From Areca catechu (lineage: Eukaryota; Streptophyta; Magnoliopsida; Arecales; Arecaceae), in contig CM038052.1 in assembly GCA_021397845.1 (NCBI GenBank), positions 142,295,854 through 142,359,853 on the forward strand: a DNA stretch of 64,000 nt. Direction: 5' to 3'. The notes below the pieces were generated by a model. The model worked only from the letters and a program-made list of their open reading frames with translations. It searched no databases and was not told the DNA's origin. Positions 1 through 10,833 of the stretch are shown here, piece by piece (within the stretch, counting starts at the first letter, position 1; each line of letters begins with the position of its first letter). Position numbers and translations under genes: made by a program.

Positions 1-289
1 CAGCCTCGTCGGGAAGATAGCTCCTTCCTTCGTACTCCGTGGAGCGAACTGGGCTTCCTCTGCATCTTCTTCTTCGGATCTTGATCTCAGAGAGAGAGAA
101 GGCTGGAAGATGGTGTAGGGACACGCTCTCCTTTGAGAAACCTCACTCCCAAAAGCCAACCCGTAACCCAAGCAATGCCCTCTACCCTGTACCTTGTCTT
201 TTCTCCGGGATCCCCCTGCCTTGTGCTATGGGGTTCATTTTATAATTGATCGGAGAGGAGACCTCATGGCACACTAGCGATGTGGGACA
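1..289. other. Unassigned sequence at window start
   Basis: No gene is recognised here. A short open frame on the plus strand (39-245) has no recognisable domain or plausible composition. The stretch leads directly into the GC-rich repeats that follow and may belong to the same unidentified element, whose beginning lies outside the window. Confidence 0.4.
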
Positions 290-1050
290 AAAGGAATACC
301 GTGATCGCCATTGCTACTCTGTTGATTACGCCGCTCGTGAACTACGCCGTGGAGCTCGTGGATTGCGCCATGGAGCTCATGGAGAACGCCTAGCATCCGT
401 CAGCCCGTGGAGAATGCCCAGATCACGCCGTGACGACCGCTTGGCAACGCCCGTGGAGAAGCTCGGCTTGCGGACTGCTCGTGCCCGTGGACTGCACTCC
501 GACAACGTGGAGAACACTCATGCCCATGGAGCTCGCCCGTGGACTGCTCGTGGACTGCCCGTGGAGAACGCCCGTGGACGGCTCGTGGACGGCGCTCCGG
601 CAAGCCAGCTCATGGAACCACCATGGACCGTGTGGAGAAGCTTGGTCGTGCGCGTGGAGGAGATCGGCAATGCGCGTGGAGGAGCTCGGCAACACGCGTG
701 GAGGCTCGGCAACGCCACCGCCGGAGCTTCTCCTCCGGCCGTGGACTACTCATGGACGGCGTGGGCTGCACCACCGTGGAGCTCCTCCTCCGGCCGTGGA
801 TGCCTCGTGAAGAACATGGGCTGCGCCACCATGGAGATCGCTTGGCAACGCCACCGTGGAGCTCCTCCTCCGGCCGTGGACTTGCCCGTGGACTGTGCTC
901 CGGCAACGCGCGTGGAGGAAGCTCATGAAGACATGGACTGCTCCTCTCGTTTGCCGCCAAAAACCACCACCACCACCCATCAAACCATCACTGGAGCTTC
1001 TCCTCCGGCCAGGGACACCACCGGTGTGCTTCCCGGTGAGTTTCGGCGCC
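290..1050. repeat. GC-rich degenerate repeats with a CGTGGA core
   Basis: The motif CGTGGA or CGTGGAG recurs dozens of times in varying contexts. A longer unit is also visible: a GCCACCGTGGAGC block followed by TCCTCCGGCCGTGGA, near 712, 769 and 850, with a weaker copy near 985. The repeats keep several frames open for 200-290 codons on both strands, which explains the long open frames here without any real protein. I see no LTR ends or transposon domains. It could be the internal tandem region of an unidentified retroelement or a minisatellite. Confidence 0.6.
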
Positions 1051-1556
1051 TCTGGAGGGCTGTGGTCCACGCCCTGTTTCGTGGACTGGTAGCAATGGCT
1101 GCCGGTGGACCAAGCTGTAGTGAATAAACCCAGCTGCCGGTCCATGATGGACCGGCTGCTCCAAAAACCGTGCAGCATCAAAATGTATGCAAAAATCTTA
1201 GAAAATTCATAACTTCTTTATTTCAAACCTGATTTAAGTACCGTTTGCATTGTTGGATTCCATAAATCAAGCTCTACCTATTGGTGGGTTTCAATCTTAT
1301 TAATTTTACCGATTCCATGATCATTAATTATAATTATTAAATATTTTATTAATCATTTAAATGGGTGTGTGGTGCTTTGACTTGAAATCTATTTTTCATG
1401 AACGTATTCTAATTTCATATTTTTCAAAGATATTTTTAAAGTAATTAGTTTTGCAAGAAAGTCCGAATTAATTATGAAATTAGATTATTAAAAGAATATT
1501 AGCACCAATAATTAACTAAAATACTTAAAATAAACATGTAAATCCATGATTTATCA
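1051..1556. other. AT-rich unassigned stretch
   Basis: After the CGTGGA repeats the composition turns AT-rich at about 1180 and stays so to about 1555. There is no open frame of note, no LTR terminus and no RNA gene that I can see. The abrupt change to GC-rich sequence at about 1557 is where truncated element D begins. Confidence 0.5.
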
Positions 1557-2561
1557 CTCACCGGCCCCCACCGCTTGATTCCGCTCCTCAGTGAAGGAGA
1601 GCAACTCATCCATCGAAAACTTCATGTCTGCACCAAGGAAGACATTGTCAACTTCAAAAAAAAAAGGGGGAAGAAGATAAAGAGCAATATATATATGTTG
1701 AGCCTAACTCACCCGACTCCCGCGTCGAGTCAACCCCAGCCTCACGAAGGTTCTGCTCTGACAGCAGGACCACGAGCGAAGGGATCGCGGTGGAGCGGAG
1801 CTGCTCATACATCTCCATGTCAGTGGGCTCGACTGTGGAGTTCTAGTTAGGGGACCCATCTGGGTCACTCCAAGCCCAGTCAACCCCCTCAACCGAGGCG
1901 AAGAAAAATCTACTCTTCCACCCCTTGATGGAAGAAGGAAGCTTGAACCTAATGCCCTTGGGACGGGAGGAAAAAGACCACCACCCCTCCTTGGACGAGT
2001 GGCGCTTCAGGGTAAAAAATGCCCTGAACAAAGAAAAACGGGCAACTATCCCATGGAAGTGACACAAAACGATGAAACAAAAAATTGTTCTGACGGTGTT
2101 GGGGACAAGTTGAGCGAGAATGAGGAGATAGTTGGTCAAGACGGAGAGAAAGAATGGATGAAGCGGGAATAGAAGGCTCCCGACGAAAGTCTCCTCGTAG
2201 AAGGCTATCCGGCGAGGGCCACTGGAAGTGACCCGTTCCCCCGGACGGGGGACCGAAAGTCGAATAGAGTCCGAGATGCCATAATCATCCTGGATGGTCG
2301 CGAGCTCCGTGGCGGTGATGGCAGAAGCAATCCCTCCAGGACCTGACGACCGAGGAGGTTCCGAAATGGGGGCAGAAGGAAGAAGGGGGCGAGATGGAGG
2401 AGAAGAACCAAGCTCCCTAATCGATATCCTCGCGGGTGCGGACCTCCTGCTAAACTCAAAGCACACCGCATCCACTCCTCATCAGAAGAAGGAGATCTCG
2501 CCCTAGAAGACCCAGCCTCGGCCTGACAAGAAGGATGGAAACTCGGACCGAAACGAGTCAT
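1557..2561 (-). pseudogene. Antisense accessory gene of element D, truncated and mutated
   Basis: Homologue of the intact antisense gene in element A (10834-13111). The ATG is at 2561. Exon 1 carries the same core (GRIAFYEE, a FPLHPFF motif, CHFHG, WAWSDPD) and ends at a GT donor after 1713. The intron (1628-1712, 85 bp) ends in TGCAG, and exon 2 starts with the family's MKFS motif. Exon 2 is cut off at about 1557, so the rest of exon 2 and the coiled-coil exon are gone. Damage also includes a frameshift near 2475 and a TAG at 1843-1845 where A encodes Arg. Intron position and phase (phase 1) match elements A, B and C. Confidence 0.75.
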
Positions 2562-2782
2562 GAAGAAAGAAAGATGAGGTGGGGGAGAACCTAAGGAAAC
2601 TCCTATTCGGCTGGCAAGAGGAGAGAGAGAGAGCTAACCTGTAGAAAGCTTGAGGGGAACACTCGAACAGCCAAAGGTGACGTAAGGAAAACTACGGTAT
2701 GACTGCGGGCACGAAAAATTTGAAAGAAGGTGAGTTATAGGAAGCTACCTTTCTTTTCGAAGTGACCGGCCCCTGACCGTAC

Positions 2783-4275
2783 CATTATGGCTCCCCCGCC
2801 AAAGGATTCCCATCACGTGTCATCGATCAACGGGGCAGGCACCTTAGTCCGACTGCGACCACTCTGAATTCCACACCCGCCATAACTACTCCTCGGACGT
2901 GGCGATGTGGCACCACCACACTAGCCCGGTGACCCGCCTCACGAAGCACCATCGATCATGATCATTATTGCACCGGATCTTCACCTTTCCATGTCAGCAC
3001 CACAATTACTCCCTTCGCCCTGAGCACCGCGTGCCAACTGGCCTTGAGAGTGAGGAACAAATGATGTGGCAAGAGCACTGACATGGGACACCCGTCAGAC
3101 ACGGTGTCCATGTATGCTGCCAAGGAGGATGCTTTCTCTCGAGCTCCCTTGTCAAGCTGAGCTCCTTTAGGGCACCTGATCTGCCTACTAAGACCGAGCA
3201 CCGTCCTCCGCCAGGTCGGCCTCCCGCGAAGTCGGGTGCACCTGGGTCGGAGCTAATCGACCTTCCCAGATCGAACCCCCCAAAGCCGGGAACCATGGTT
3301 CGGAGTCGAGCTCTATCCTCCTCTGCCGCATTGATCCCCTTCGAGGTCGGATCCTCCCGTCTGGGGTCGCGCGCCACCCCCCTTCACCAGTCCAGGCCCC
3401 CGAGGTCGAGCCCTGCGGTTCGAAGTCAAGCTCAGCCCTCCTCCGCCACGTAGGAACACTTCGAGGTCGAGCCCAGCGGAGCTCAGCCTTGCTCTCCAAC
3501 GCAGCCACCACCTTGGCCAGGGCATCGATCCCCTGGGGAACGGTGCCTTCCCTTTCAGGATGTTGGCAGGCCTCCCGAGGGCCATGAAGTAATGCCTACC
3601 ATGCCACAATAATTGTCCGCTACTGCCACTTACGCTAGAAGAGAAGGGAGAGAAGTCCCCGGACCAGGATGCCATGCCGTCCGTACCACTAGAAAGGGAG
3701 GCTAGTCGAAGGGCACGAATCCTGGGGGCGACGGCCCCTCGATCGAGGCCCTGCCAGGGATGGTGTAACCAGAATGTCAGAATGCATAGAAGCTTCCCCT
3801 ACCACATGTCAGGAGGCATGTCCCATCCACCACGTGAATGATCACCTCAATTACAAAGAACGATCGACACCCCTGAAGGGGGAGGTAACATGAAAAATAA
3901 CATGACACCGGTGCGAACTTAGCCAAAGGGGGCGAGGCACCACCACCACAAAGAAAGAAAAAAGAAAGACAGGCAAAGGAGAGGTGGTTAAGCAGAGAAT
4001 CCCTCTAGCTCCGCCGTCACCCTCCTCCTAACTCACTTTCACTTCACTCTCATCTCATTCACTCCTCCTCGCGTGGAGTCCATCAAGAGGGGCTCGACCA
4101 GGAGGATCTGTTCCCCTGGGTTGCCGCTGACTTGACCGTCGGAGTGCCCCCACCGGAATCCCTGGCCTGGGCCTCTAACACTTCTTTTCTTGCAGGTGCC
4201 GAGGAGCTCCAGGAAGACCGGCTGGCAGTCTAACGCCTCTGATAGCTACGGGCTACGACGATATTGGCGGCAACA
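2783..4275 (+). repeat. 3' LTR of element D
   Basis: About 1.49 kb, similar in length to the element C LTR (about 1.50 kb) and related to it in reverse complement. The outer end is ...GGCAACA at 4275, matching the reversed TGTTGCC start of the C LTR at 53951. The inner end near 2783 (CATTATGGCTCC) aligns with the reversed inner end of C but has lost the TG. No open frame here is convincing. Confidence 0.65.
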
Positions 4276-4783
4276 GGTATCATAAACATGTGAAAGAGGT
4301 TAGCACGGTATTATTTTGGACAAAAAAAATCATAAGGGAAACACGGGGTGTCATAATCGGGCTGCAGGATGTCATGACATTGAGAAAGAGGTTGGCTCCT
4401 AGAGTACTTGGGGCGGGGGATGTCATAAACTGGACATGGGGTGTCATAAGATCAACATGGGGTGTCATATATAGATGAAAAGGGTTGGTACAGGGAGTAT
4501 TTTAGGGAGTGGATTTCATGAGTTAACCACTGGGTATCATAATCGGGTCACAATATATCATAATATTATGAGAAATATTAGTTCTTAGAGTAGTTGGGAT
4601 GGGGAATGCTATAAGCTAGACACGAGATATCATAATCGGGTTGCATGATATCATAGGGTCATGAGAAGGAATAGTTCAAGGAGTATTTTGGAATGGGGAT
4701 GACACGAGGTAATATAAGCTAGATACTGGGTATGATAAGCAGGTGAAAAAGGTTGGTTTAGGGAACATTTTAGGGAGGGGATG
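4276..4783. repeat. Tandem array rich in GTCATAA motifs, left part
   Basis: Degenerate copies of a unit with GGGCTGCAGGATGTCATGACATTGAGAA-like sequence, a TACTTGGG block and several TCATAA motifs. The same unit occurs at 22959-23460 with a clear 93-bp period. Element E inserted into this array, so the two parts were once contiguous: the GGATG at 4779-4783 is repeated at 22959-22963. Short open frames on both strands here follow from the repeat and are not genes. Confidence 0.65.
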
Positions 4784-6039
4784 TGATGCGGAACTAATAT
4801 GCATGTGATTATTTTTGTATGTTTTATATGTGGAGTTAAGTGATTAAATCCCAAAAATTGGATCAAAATAAGTTGTAGGGATTTCTATATGAATTTTAGA
4901 AGTCAAGCATGCAGATTAGGACCTAGAAAAGCAATAAAGAAGGATCGCCGGAACTGAGAAGCCTCGGTTAGGGCAAGTTCTCCTACAATAAAATTACTGG
5001 TGGTAGAGGGGGTGTACCTGAAAACATCTGAAGTGCCTGATGAAGATCATAGTGAAGGGATCTCTCGTTCCTCGATAGATGCGGCCTGAAAAATCGAGCA
5101 AAAGACCCGCGGATACCCGGCTTTTTGCTCGGTGGTTCGATTGCGATCTGGTTGGAGTCATTGGATTCGTAGGAACTCGGGGACCTGCAAACAACCATCA
5201 GGGGTGAGAAAATAAGGTTGGGAGCACAAGAAAAAAATCATAAACAAGGCAGCAAGGGCATGGGAAGAAGAGGCTTGAATGATGGCTGGAGGCAATTGCA
5301 ACACTGGGAAGAAGAAGACACCAAAAACCCTTAAGCACAAAGCAGGGTAGCACAAAGCAATTATAGAAAACTCAAGTATATTTCATATATCAAAATCAAT
5401 CATCATACAAGAGACTATGATCCTTTAAATAGACCCTTAGTCTTGGGCCCCAAGTAAGGGTACATTAGACTTTACATAGGAATCATTTTCCCTCTCAAAC
5501 CCTAGCTAGGAAAATAAGGTAACACAGGTAGAAAAAATCCCAAGATTTGCTCTCCCTCTCCTTGCCTTGGTTGGCCAAGGGGGTGACCTTAAGTGGCCGA
5601 CCAAGAGGAGAGTCACCATAAGGAATGGCGCCCTAGCTCTTTCCTGGGCCTGGGCTGGCCCAATTTCCTTCCGGCTGGTCCAGGGCTTCAGGTTTGTATT
5701 TGTTTTTATTTTCTCCTCCTGGGGTCTTCAAGTCTTCAAGCTGGGTTGGACTTGGGCTAAACTTCCATGTCTTCAATATGGTTGGACTTGGTCTTCACTT
5801 GTATGATGTGGTCTTGAGTCTTTAGTATGCTTGGATAGGACTCAAAAAAATAAAATTAGCTCTACATGAGCTGACTAATACTGGACTGGACTAGCTCAAC
5901 ATGAGCTAACTAATACTGAATTGAAATAACAACTCAAAGACTCAAATGATAAATTAAAAATGGACTCAAATGGGCTAAGTAATCACACAGAGGGCTGTGA
6001 AGCCTCTGTCTTATTCCGGTGCCTCTGGTGTCCCCACCA
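4784..6039 (-). repeat. 3' LTR of element E
   Basis: 1256 bp, in the same orientation as the 1249-bp LTR at 21710-22958 and differing from it by several percent. The ends on the window strand are TGATGC... and ...CCCCACCA. The TATA-like site found in the right LTR is altered here (TTTAAAT at about 5424). The open frames seen on both strands are conserved between the two LTRs only because the DNA is repeated. Confidence 0.9.
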
Positions 6040-6052
6040 ATTTTCTCGAGGT
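6040..6052 (-). other. Polypurine tract of element E
   Basis: Reading on the minus strand, a CTCGAGAAAATT-type sequence directly precedes the 3' LTR start (TGGTGGGG). This is where the plus-strand primer is expected in plant chromoviruses. Confidence 0.55.
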
Positions 6053-6074
6053 GGGAGGAAACTCGACCCTGTCG

Positions 6075-6490
6075 AGTGAAGATCAGGCTGGCTCACATAT
6101 CTCTCGAAGAGGTCTAGGTTGAGGCATTGCAAGTCCTCTCGAGAAATCCATGAATTGTCCGACTCTGGCCGGCCTTACCATCGGACCAGGAAGCGTTGAT
6201 AGCCACGGCCCTGGGTCATGATGGCTTGATCATCCAGGATACGCTCGATCCGTTCTCCTCTCTCAAGCCAAGTTTGTTAGTGGACACTCTGGGTTAGGGT
6301 CACTCAAAATAGGAGGGGATAGGTTCAAAGGCCTCACTAGGTATTGCTGCCGGGTCCCTGTACTCAACCAGGTCTGTAATATTGAAGGTAGAACTAATGC
6401 CCAAATCCGAAAGCAAGTCTAACACCAAGGCATTTGATTCAACCTTCTCTATTACTTTAAAAGGTCCGGCTCTACGAGCTTGAAGCTTCT
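6075..6490 (-). pseudogene. Remnant of pol 3' end: integrase C-terminal tail plus chromodomain (element E)
   Basis: In minus-strand translation, 6490 to about 6300 gives an integrase-tail motif (LQARRAGPFKVIEKV, then a STFNITDLVEYRDP segment). From 6270 to about 6100 there is a chromodomain-like segment (ERILDDQAIMTQGRGYQRFLVRW, continuing GRPESDNSWIS). A stop replaces the residue after the conserved Trp of FLVRW, and further stops and frameshifts separate the blocks. In autonomous chromoviruses this segment is the C-terminus of pol and directs integration to chromatin. Here it is a detached remnant with no catalytic integrase upstream. Confidence 0.75.
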
Positions 6491-6856
6491 TTAGGCCTAA
6501 GCCTAACCAAGATAGAATCCACTATACCAAATTCTTTGGTCCATCTTCGGGAATTAGCCAGTTGTTTCAAAATTAGTGCAGGTGGTGAACATGCTGGGCA
6601 CATGCAGACTCCTAACAAGATGATACAAAGGACTCAAACCTACACCTAACAGACTCGACTATGCATTCCTATAGTAGGAAGTTTTATTGAACTCTTTGGA
6701 TCTAAGCCTAACATATTATAGGTTCTCTAGGTTTGATCCTAACTTGACATGCACATGAAAATTTACAGTGGGCTCCAAGCAAATTCCAAAGGGTATGCCA
6801 GAAGTATAATGCAAACCTAACATGCGTAATGAATGCATGCAGTATGCTAATCTCAA
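6491..6856. other. Internal region of element E without a recognisable gene
   Basis: This lies between the end of the gag-like frame and the pol-tail remnant, the position where PR, RT, RNase H and integrase should be. It is AT-rich, has no transposon motif that I recognise, and is far too short (about 370 bp) to hold them. The deletion junction should lie in or at the edges of this stretch. Confidence 0.5.
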
Positions 6857-8536
6857 CTAAATGCAATCTAATGATCCTAGAAATGCTGGAGGTGTTTGGA
6901 AAGAGCAAAAAATAGGAAGAGGGTTCAGAATTAGTCTGGTAGGGTGGAAAAAAAGGTTCAAGATTAGTTGAATAAGTAGGATAAAAGAAGGGGCATCAGG
7001 GACTAATCCTAGACTAATGAGGCTAACCTTACGGGGTTGCGGTATATCTATGGAGTTTGCATGATGGAAGGATGGGTTATTAATCTCAGGGAAGAGGTCC
7101 TTAATGGGAACTATAGGAGGAGGCTCATCCTGAGGGTACTGATTCAAAGAGATCAGGTCCTTAATAAATTCTTCAGGTTCTTGTATTTTAGGACTATACT
7201 CTATAATTTGGCTCTCCTCTATGGTTTCCTTAGGTAAGGCTCTAGCAGCAGTATCTAGGTTCTTTTCCTCTAATTGTTCTTCCACTACAGGTTCCTCTAC
7301 TAGACTAAACTCATAGGTGGCCTCTTTAGATGTCTTAGTGGGCTCAGGAGTTTCTTTCTCTAAATTTTCAAGGGGTTCATCCTCTTCAAAGCCTTCTCCT
7401 TCATATTCGTCTACTAAACTAGGATCAGCCTCATACACTTCTACCTTAGGCTCATTAATGGGTTCTAGAGTCTTTTCCTTGCAACCTAATGGGACAGGAA
7501 TAGTAGGCTGGTCTAAAGGAAGTCGGCTAGGTTTGGACTTAGGCTCAAGGAAATTATCCTTATTGGACTTAGATTGATTGATCCTAAATTCCCTCTGATA
7601 TAACTCGAATTCCCTAGCTAGGTGATAGGCTTCCTCTAGGTCCTTAATTTGACAATGATACAGTTCCCACTAGATATCCCTATGCAGGCCATCCTGAAAT
7701 CTAGCTATGAACTTAGATTTAGGTTCAACTATGTTACATTTCCTACTAAACTCGTTAAATTGGTCAATGCACTCAGACACAGTCATGTTCCCTTGTTTCA
7801 ATTTGTACCATTGGTCTAAAAGTTTGTATTCATAAGATTCACCTAGGTACTTTTCTCTCAATTTACTTATCATGGCTTTCCAGGTATGTATTCCATTTCC
7901 CCATCGATAATATTCATCATCAGTACATTTCCAATGTTGCTTGGCATATCTGATTAACCCATGTGCAACCAAACTAATATTATCTAACTCTGACATCCCA
8001 GTATACTCAAAGTGCCGATCCATCATATCCTCCCATTCAGTATACACCTTAGGATCTGGTCTTTCATCAAACAGGGGTACATAAGGTTGGGTGCTCCTAA
8101 TGGGTCGTTCATCTTGGCTCAGGTAATCATAATTGGGTCTCCTATGGTTAGGTTCTAAGGGTGGATCATGGTATGGGGTTTTCCTAGGGTTGGGCTCCCT
8201 ATATGGATCAGAGTATTGTGTTCTCCTAGGATTGGACTCCCTATATGGGTCAGAGTATTGGGTTCTCCTAGGATTGGACTCCTTATATGGGTCAGAGTAT
8301 TGGGTTCTCCTAGTATTAGACTCCCTATATGGGTCAGAGTATTGGGTTCTCCTGGGTTCAGTATCATAATAAGGGTCATGGTAAGGGGTTCTTCTAGGTT
8401 CAGTATCATAATAAGGGTCATGGTAAGAGGTTCTTCTAGGTTCAATATCATAATAAGGGTTATGGTAAAGGGTTCTTCTAGGTTCAGTATCATAATAAGG
8501 GTCATGATGAGGGGTTCTCCTAGGATTGGACTCCAT
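6857..8536 (-). pseudogene. gag-like polyprotein of element E, one in-frame stop
   Basis: A single frame runs from ATG at 8536 to the stop at 6857, about 559 residues, broken only by a TAG at 7670-7672. The N-terminal part holds repeated RRT-x-YHDPYYDTEP units. A capsid-like segment follows (YTEWEDMMDRHFEY, then the WKAMISKLREKYL region and LKQGNMTVSECIDQFNEF), resembling retrotransposon gag. The C-terminal third is very acidic and Pro-rich. I see no zinc knuckle and no protease motif. The protein would be the particle-forming component supplied by, or competing with, an autonomous relative. The frame is much less decayed than the pol tail, but the stop makes function in this copy doubtful. 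Confidence 0.75.
8130..8530 (-). repeat. In-frame tandem repeats in the E gag N-terminus
   Basis: Short units encoding variants of EPRRTPYHDPYYDT (and NPRRTQYSDPYRES) are repeated about nine times, in two subfamilies: PYYD-type near 8350-8530 and PYRE-type near 8170-8350. They keep more than one frame open, so overlapping frames on both strands are artefacts. Confidence 0.7.
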
Positions 8537-8991
8537 GGTCACACTAGTTGAATTGGATTAAGTCTACTGGCATTGGGTTCCTAACCTAATGGTCATGCAA
8601 TCAAACACACACATTGACTCCTAAGCTAGTGCACATGCAAGACTCGATCAAACCAACTACAGCTCCCTAGATCTAGAGTCCAAAACTTGGTGCTCAATCA
8701 GAGTAGCAAACTAGCCTATAGCAATCCTGTACTCAGCCAGGCAGGTGTAAGGGAAGTGTTAGGTCCCTGATTGCCAATCCTAGACACCAATCAAAGATTG
8801 GTCAGGTAGGTGGACCAACATACAAGCTCTTCGGGATTGAATCCCTAAACCACCGTTCTAGACACCAAGCACAAGGCACACACAGGTTAGCTTGACACAG
8901 TGATCTGACACTAGTCCGGACCCGACCAGTTGATGTCCCTAGCCCATTAGGGCAAATAAAGTCTAATAAATTTTAGGTTAGGCTTGGGACC
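8537..8991. other. 5' leader of element E, inner part
   Basis: Untranslated leader between the gag start and the insertion point of element A. It continues at 21171-21709 on the far side of A. No gene was recognised. The last five bases (GGACC, 8987-8991) are the target duplication of A. Confidence 0.6.
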
Positions 8992-10359
8992 TGTTGCCGC
9001 TCTCGTCGCCGCGCCCGTGCCGAGGATCAGCCGATCCTCCCTGATCGCTTGGCAAGGGAGCCTCCCTTCCTGCGAGAAACCTGCAACAAAGGGGTTAGAG
9101 GACCCTGGCCGGGGATTCCGGCGAGGGGGCTCCGACGGTCAAGTCAGTAGACGACGAGGAGGAACAGACTCTCCCTCCCAGGCCCTCTAAAGGGTCCCAG
9201 GTTTGGAGAGTTAACTAGTGAAGGGAAAGCGCCGGGGACCGGAATCTCGGCTGGGCCTGCCTGCCGAGCTCGCGTCCAGTATTCCCCTCTCGGGATCTCT
9301 GGTTTCTTCCTCGGAGCGAGGCCTTGTGCCGGTGCTTCCCTCTTGTCCCAGGCTAGTTGGCTTACCTTGCAGTCTCTGGATCCTTCCCTCTTTATCTCCC
9401 TCCGTCGTGTGCTTGTCCTTTTCCTCCTCGAAAACTCCTCCCCCCTGTCTTCCTTTCTTTTCCCTTTTTGGTGAAGGAAGCCAGGCGGCTTTCCGACCTC
9501 GTCCGCCGGGCCCAGCAGGGAGAAGGCAAGGACAGAAGAGAAAAGGAGGGAGGGCGGCGCTGGCAGAGCGGCCAGTCGTCAGGCCTCGGGCTTCGTGAGA
9601 GTGCTCTTTTCCCTGAGCGTGGGCGCCATCCGTTTACGGGGCCTGTTCCGTCAGGATCGAATCTCTCGACTGCGGGACCTGTCGGGCCAGTGTAAGTCAC
9701 GTTCCGCGTGCCGCCGCCCTCCGTACGGGATGCCGTCTGGGGTCGGTACGGCCCGAGGGATGGCCTCGGGACCCGTCGCTTTCCCTCGGGGGCCTCTCCG
9801 TACGAGCGGTCTGACTTCGGCTGAGTTGGACCTGTCTCCGGGGGCCAACTGGCGAGAGGCGAGAGATCGGCCGACCTCGGCTTAGGTGGACCCCTCCGGG
9901 GTGGACACCTGGCGAGGTGGCAGAAGATCGCCTGGCTTCGGCCGAGGTGGGCCCGTCTCCGGGTGGCCACCTGGCGCAAGACGGAGGGTCGGCCGACCTC
10001 GGCCTAGGTAGACCCCTCCCGGGTGGACACCTGGCGAGGTGGCAGAAGATCGCCTGGCTTCGGCCGAGGTGGACCCGTCTCCGGGTGGCCACCTGGCGCA
10101 AGGTGGAGGGTCAGCCGACCTCGGCCGACCTTACACGGGGCGGACTCCTCCGAGCCCGGGCGCAGATGAGTTGGTGGGGGAACTTCGCGCCGAACTCGAC
10201 CTCGACGGGAGCTGTTTGCTTCAGACAGTATCGGGCGGTGCGGTCTTGCCGACCCCAGCCTTGAGGACGTGGCGCTGATTCTGGCAGGAAAACTCACACG
10301 TGGCTCGCTCGCATTCGGCGATACCTGAGCCTGGCCATGTCACTGTCACGGCTGTAACA
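8992..10359 (-). repeat. 3' LTR of element A
   Basis: 1368 bp, the same length as the 5' LTR and nearly identical to it. It starts TGTTGCCGCTC and ends GCTGTAACA on the window strand. It is GC-rich and contains an internal direct repeat (9878-10125). The long open frames on both strands are repeat-driven. Confidence 0.95.
9878..10125. repeat. 122-bp direct duplication inside the element A LTR
   Basis: A block beginning GTGGACACCTGGCGAGGTGG at 9901 recurs at 10023, giving two adjacent copies with a 122-bp period. The same duplication is present in the other LTR (about 20690-20936), so it predates this insertion. It differs in sequence from the 120-bp array at 13441-14213. Confidence 0.7.
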
Positions 10360-10375
10360 GTTGCCCCCCAGCCCG
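10360..10375 (-). other. Polypurine tract of element A
   Basis: On the minus strand the bases before the 3' LTR read GGGCTGGGGGGCAAC, a purine-rich run directly next to the LTR start TGTTACAG. This is the expected primer site for plus-strand DNA synthesis. Confidence 0.6.
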
Positions 10376-10833
10376 CCGTTTCGTCGGGGCATCGTAGAAC
10401 GGAACGTCGGGATTAATTGCTGACATGACGTGGAGAGGCGAAGATCTTGCATCATAATTGGCACGATCTCCATTCGTCGTGGCTCGATGCGGCTGAAGAC
10501 CTATGGGGAGTTGCCACGCGTCGTCCACTTGCCCGCAATCAATGCGTCGCTTCGGGGCAGAGGCCGTTACTCTGCTAACGAGGCGTCGGTGTCGGGCGTG
10601 TGCCCACGTGGCGACCATCCAGTGGCCTAAGGCGGAATGATGGGTACGGCTGCTGCCGGCTGAGTTTGAAAGGGAGGGGACTTTCCAGAACGAGGCCTTT
10701 TCCCTTGCTTCGTGGGCGGTTCGCTGCAGGCTAACAACTTCTGCTGCTCGCGCCCGTCTGTGCATTTTTGGGTAAGTGTCTTCTTCTCCTTCTCTCTCGT
10801 TTCTTATTCAGCCCCCTTCTCCTTTCCTTCTCC

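Larger units (their letters stand above)
1557..4275 (+). mobile_element. Element D: truncated Tat-type Ty3/gypsy retrotransposon (3' end only)
   Basis: This is the 3' end of a Tat-lineage element whose gag-pol strand would be plus. It keeps the antisense accessory gene (1557-2561, minus) and one LTR (2783-4275). Everything upstream, including pol, is missing: the element breaks at about 1557 inside exon 2 of the antisense gene and meets AT-rich DNA. The LTR is related to that of element C but reversed relative to the window: the 2880-3010 stretch is the reverse complement of about 55225-55400. The 3' LTR abuts the 93-bp tandem array at 4276. No TSD can be checked because the other end is lost. 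Confidence 0.75.

Noticed and set aside
246..1127. 293-residue open frame on the plus strand
   Set aside because: It lies wholly in the CGTGGA repeats, competing frames are open on both strands, and it shows no domain or normal composition.
9392..9979. 195-residue minus-strand frame, repeated in part at 20203-20912
   Set aside because: It lies within the A LTR; both LTRs share it by descent, and there is no domain.
10770..10812. Possible extra intron before the ATG of the antisense gene (GGTAAGT to TTATTCAG)
   Set aside because: At about 40 bp it is shorter than plant introns normally splice.
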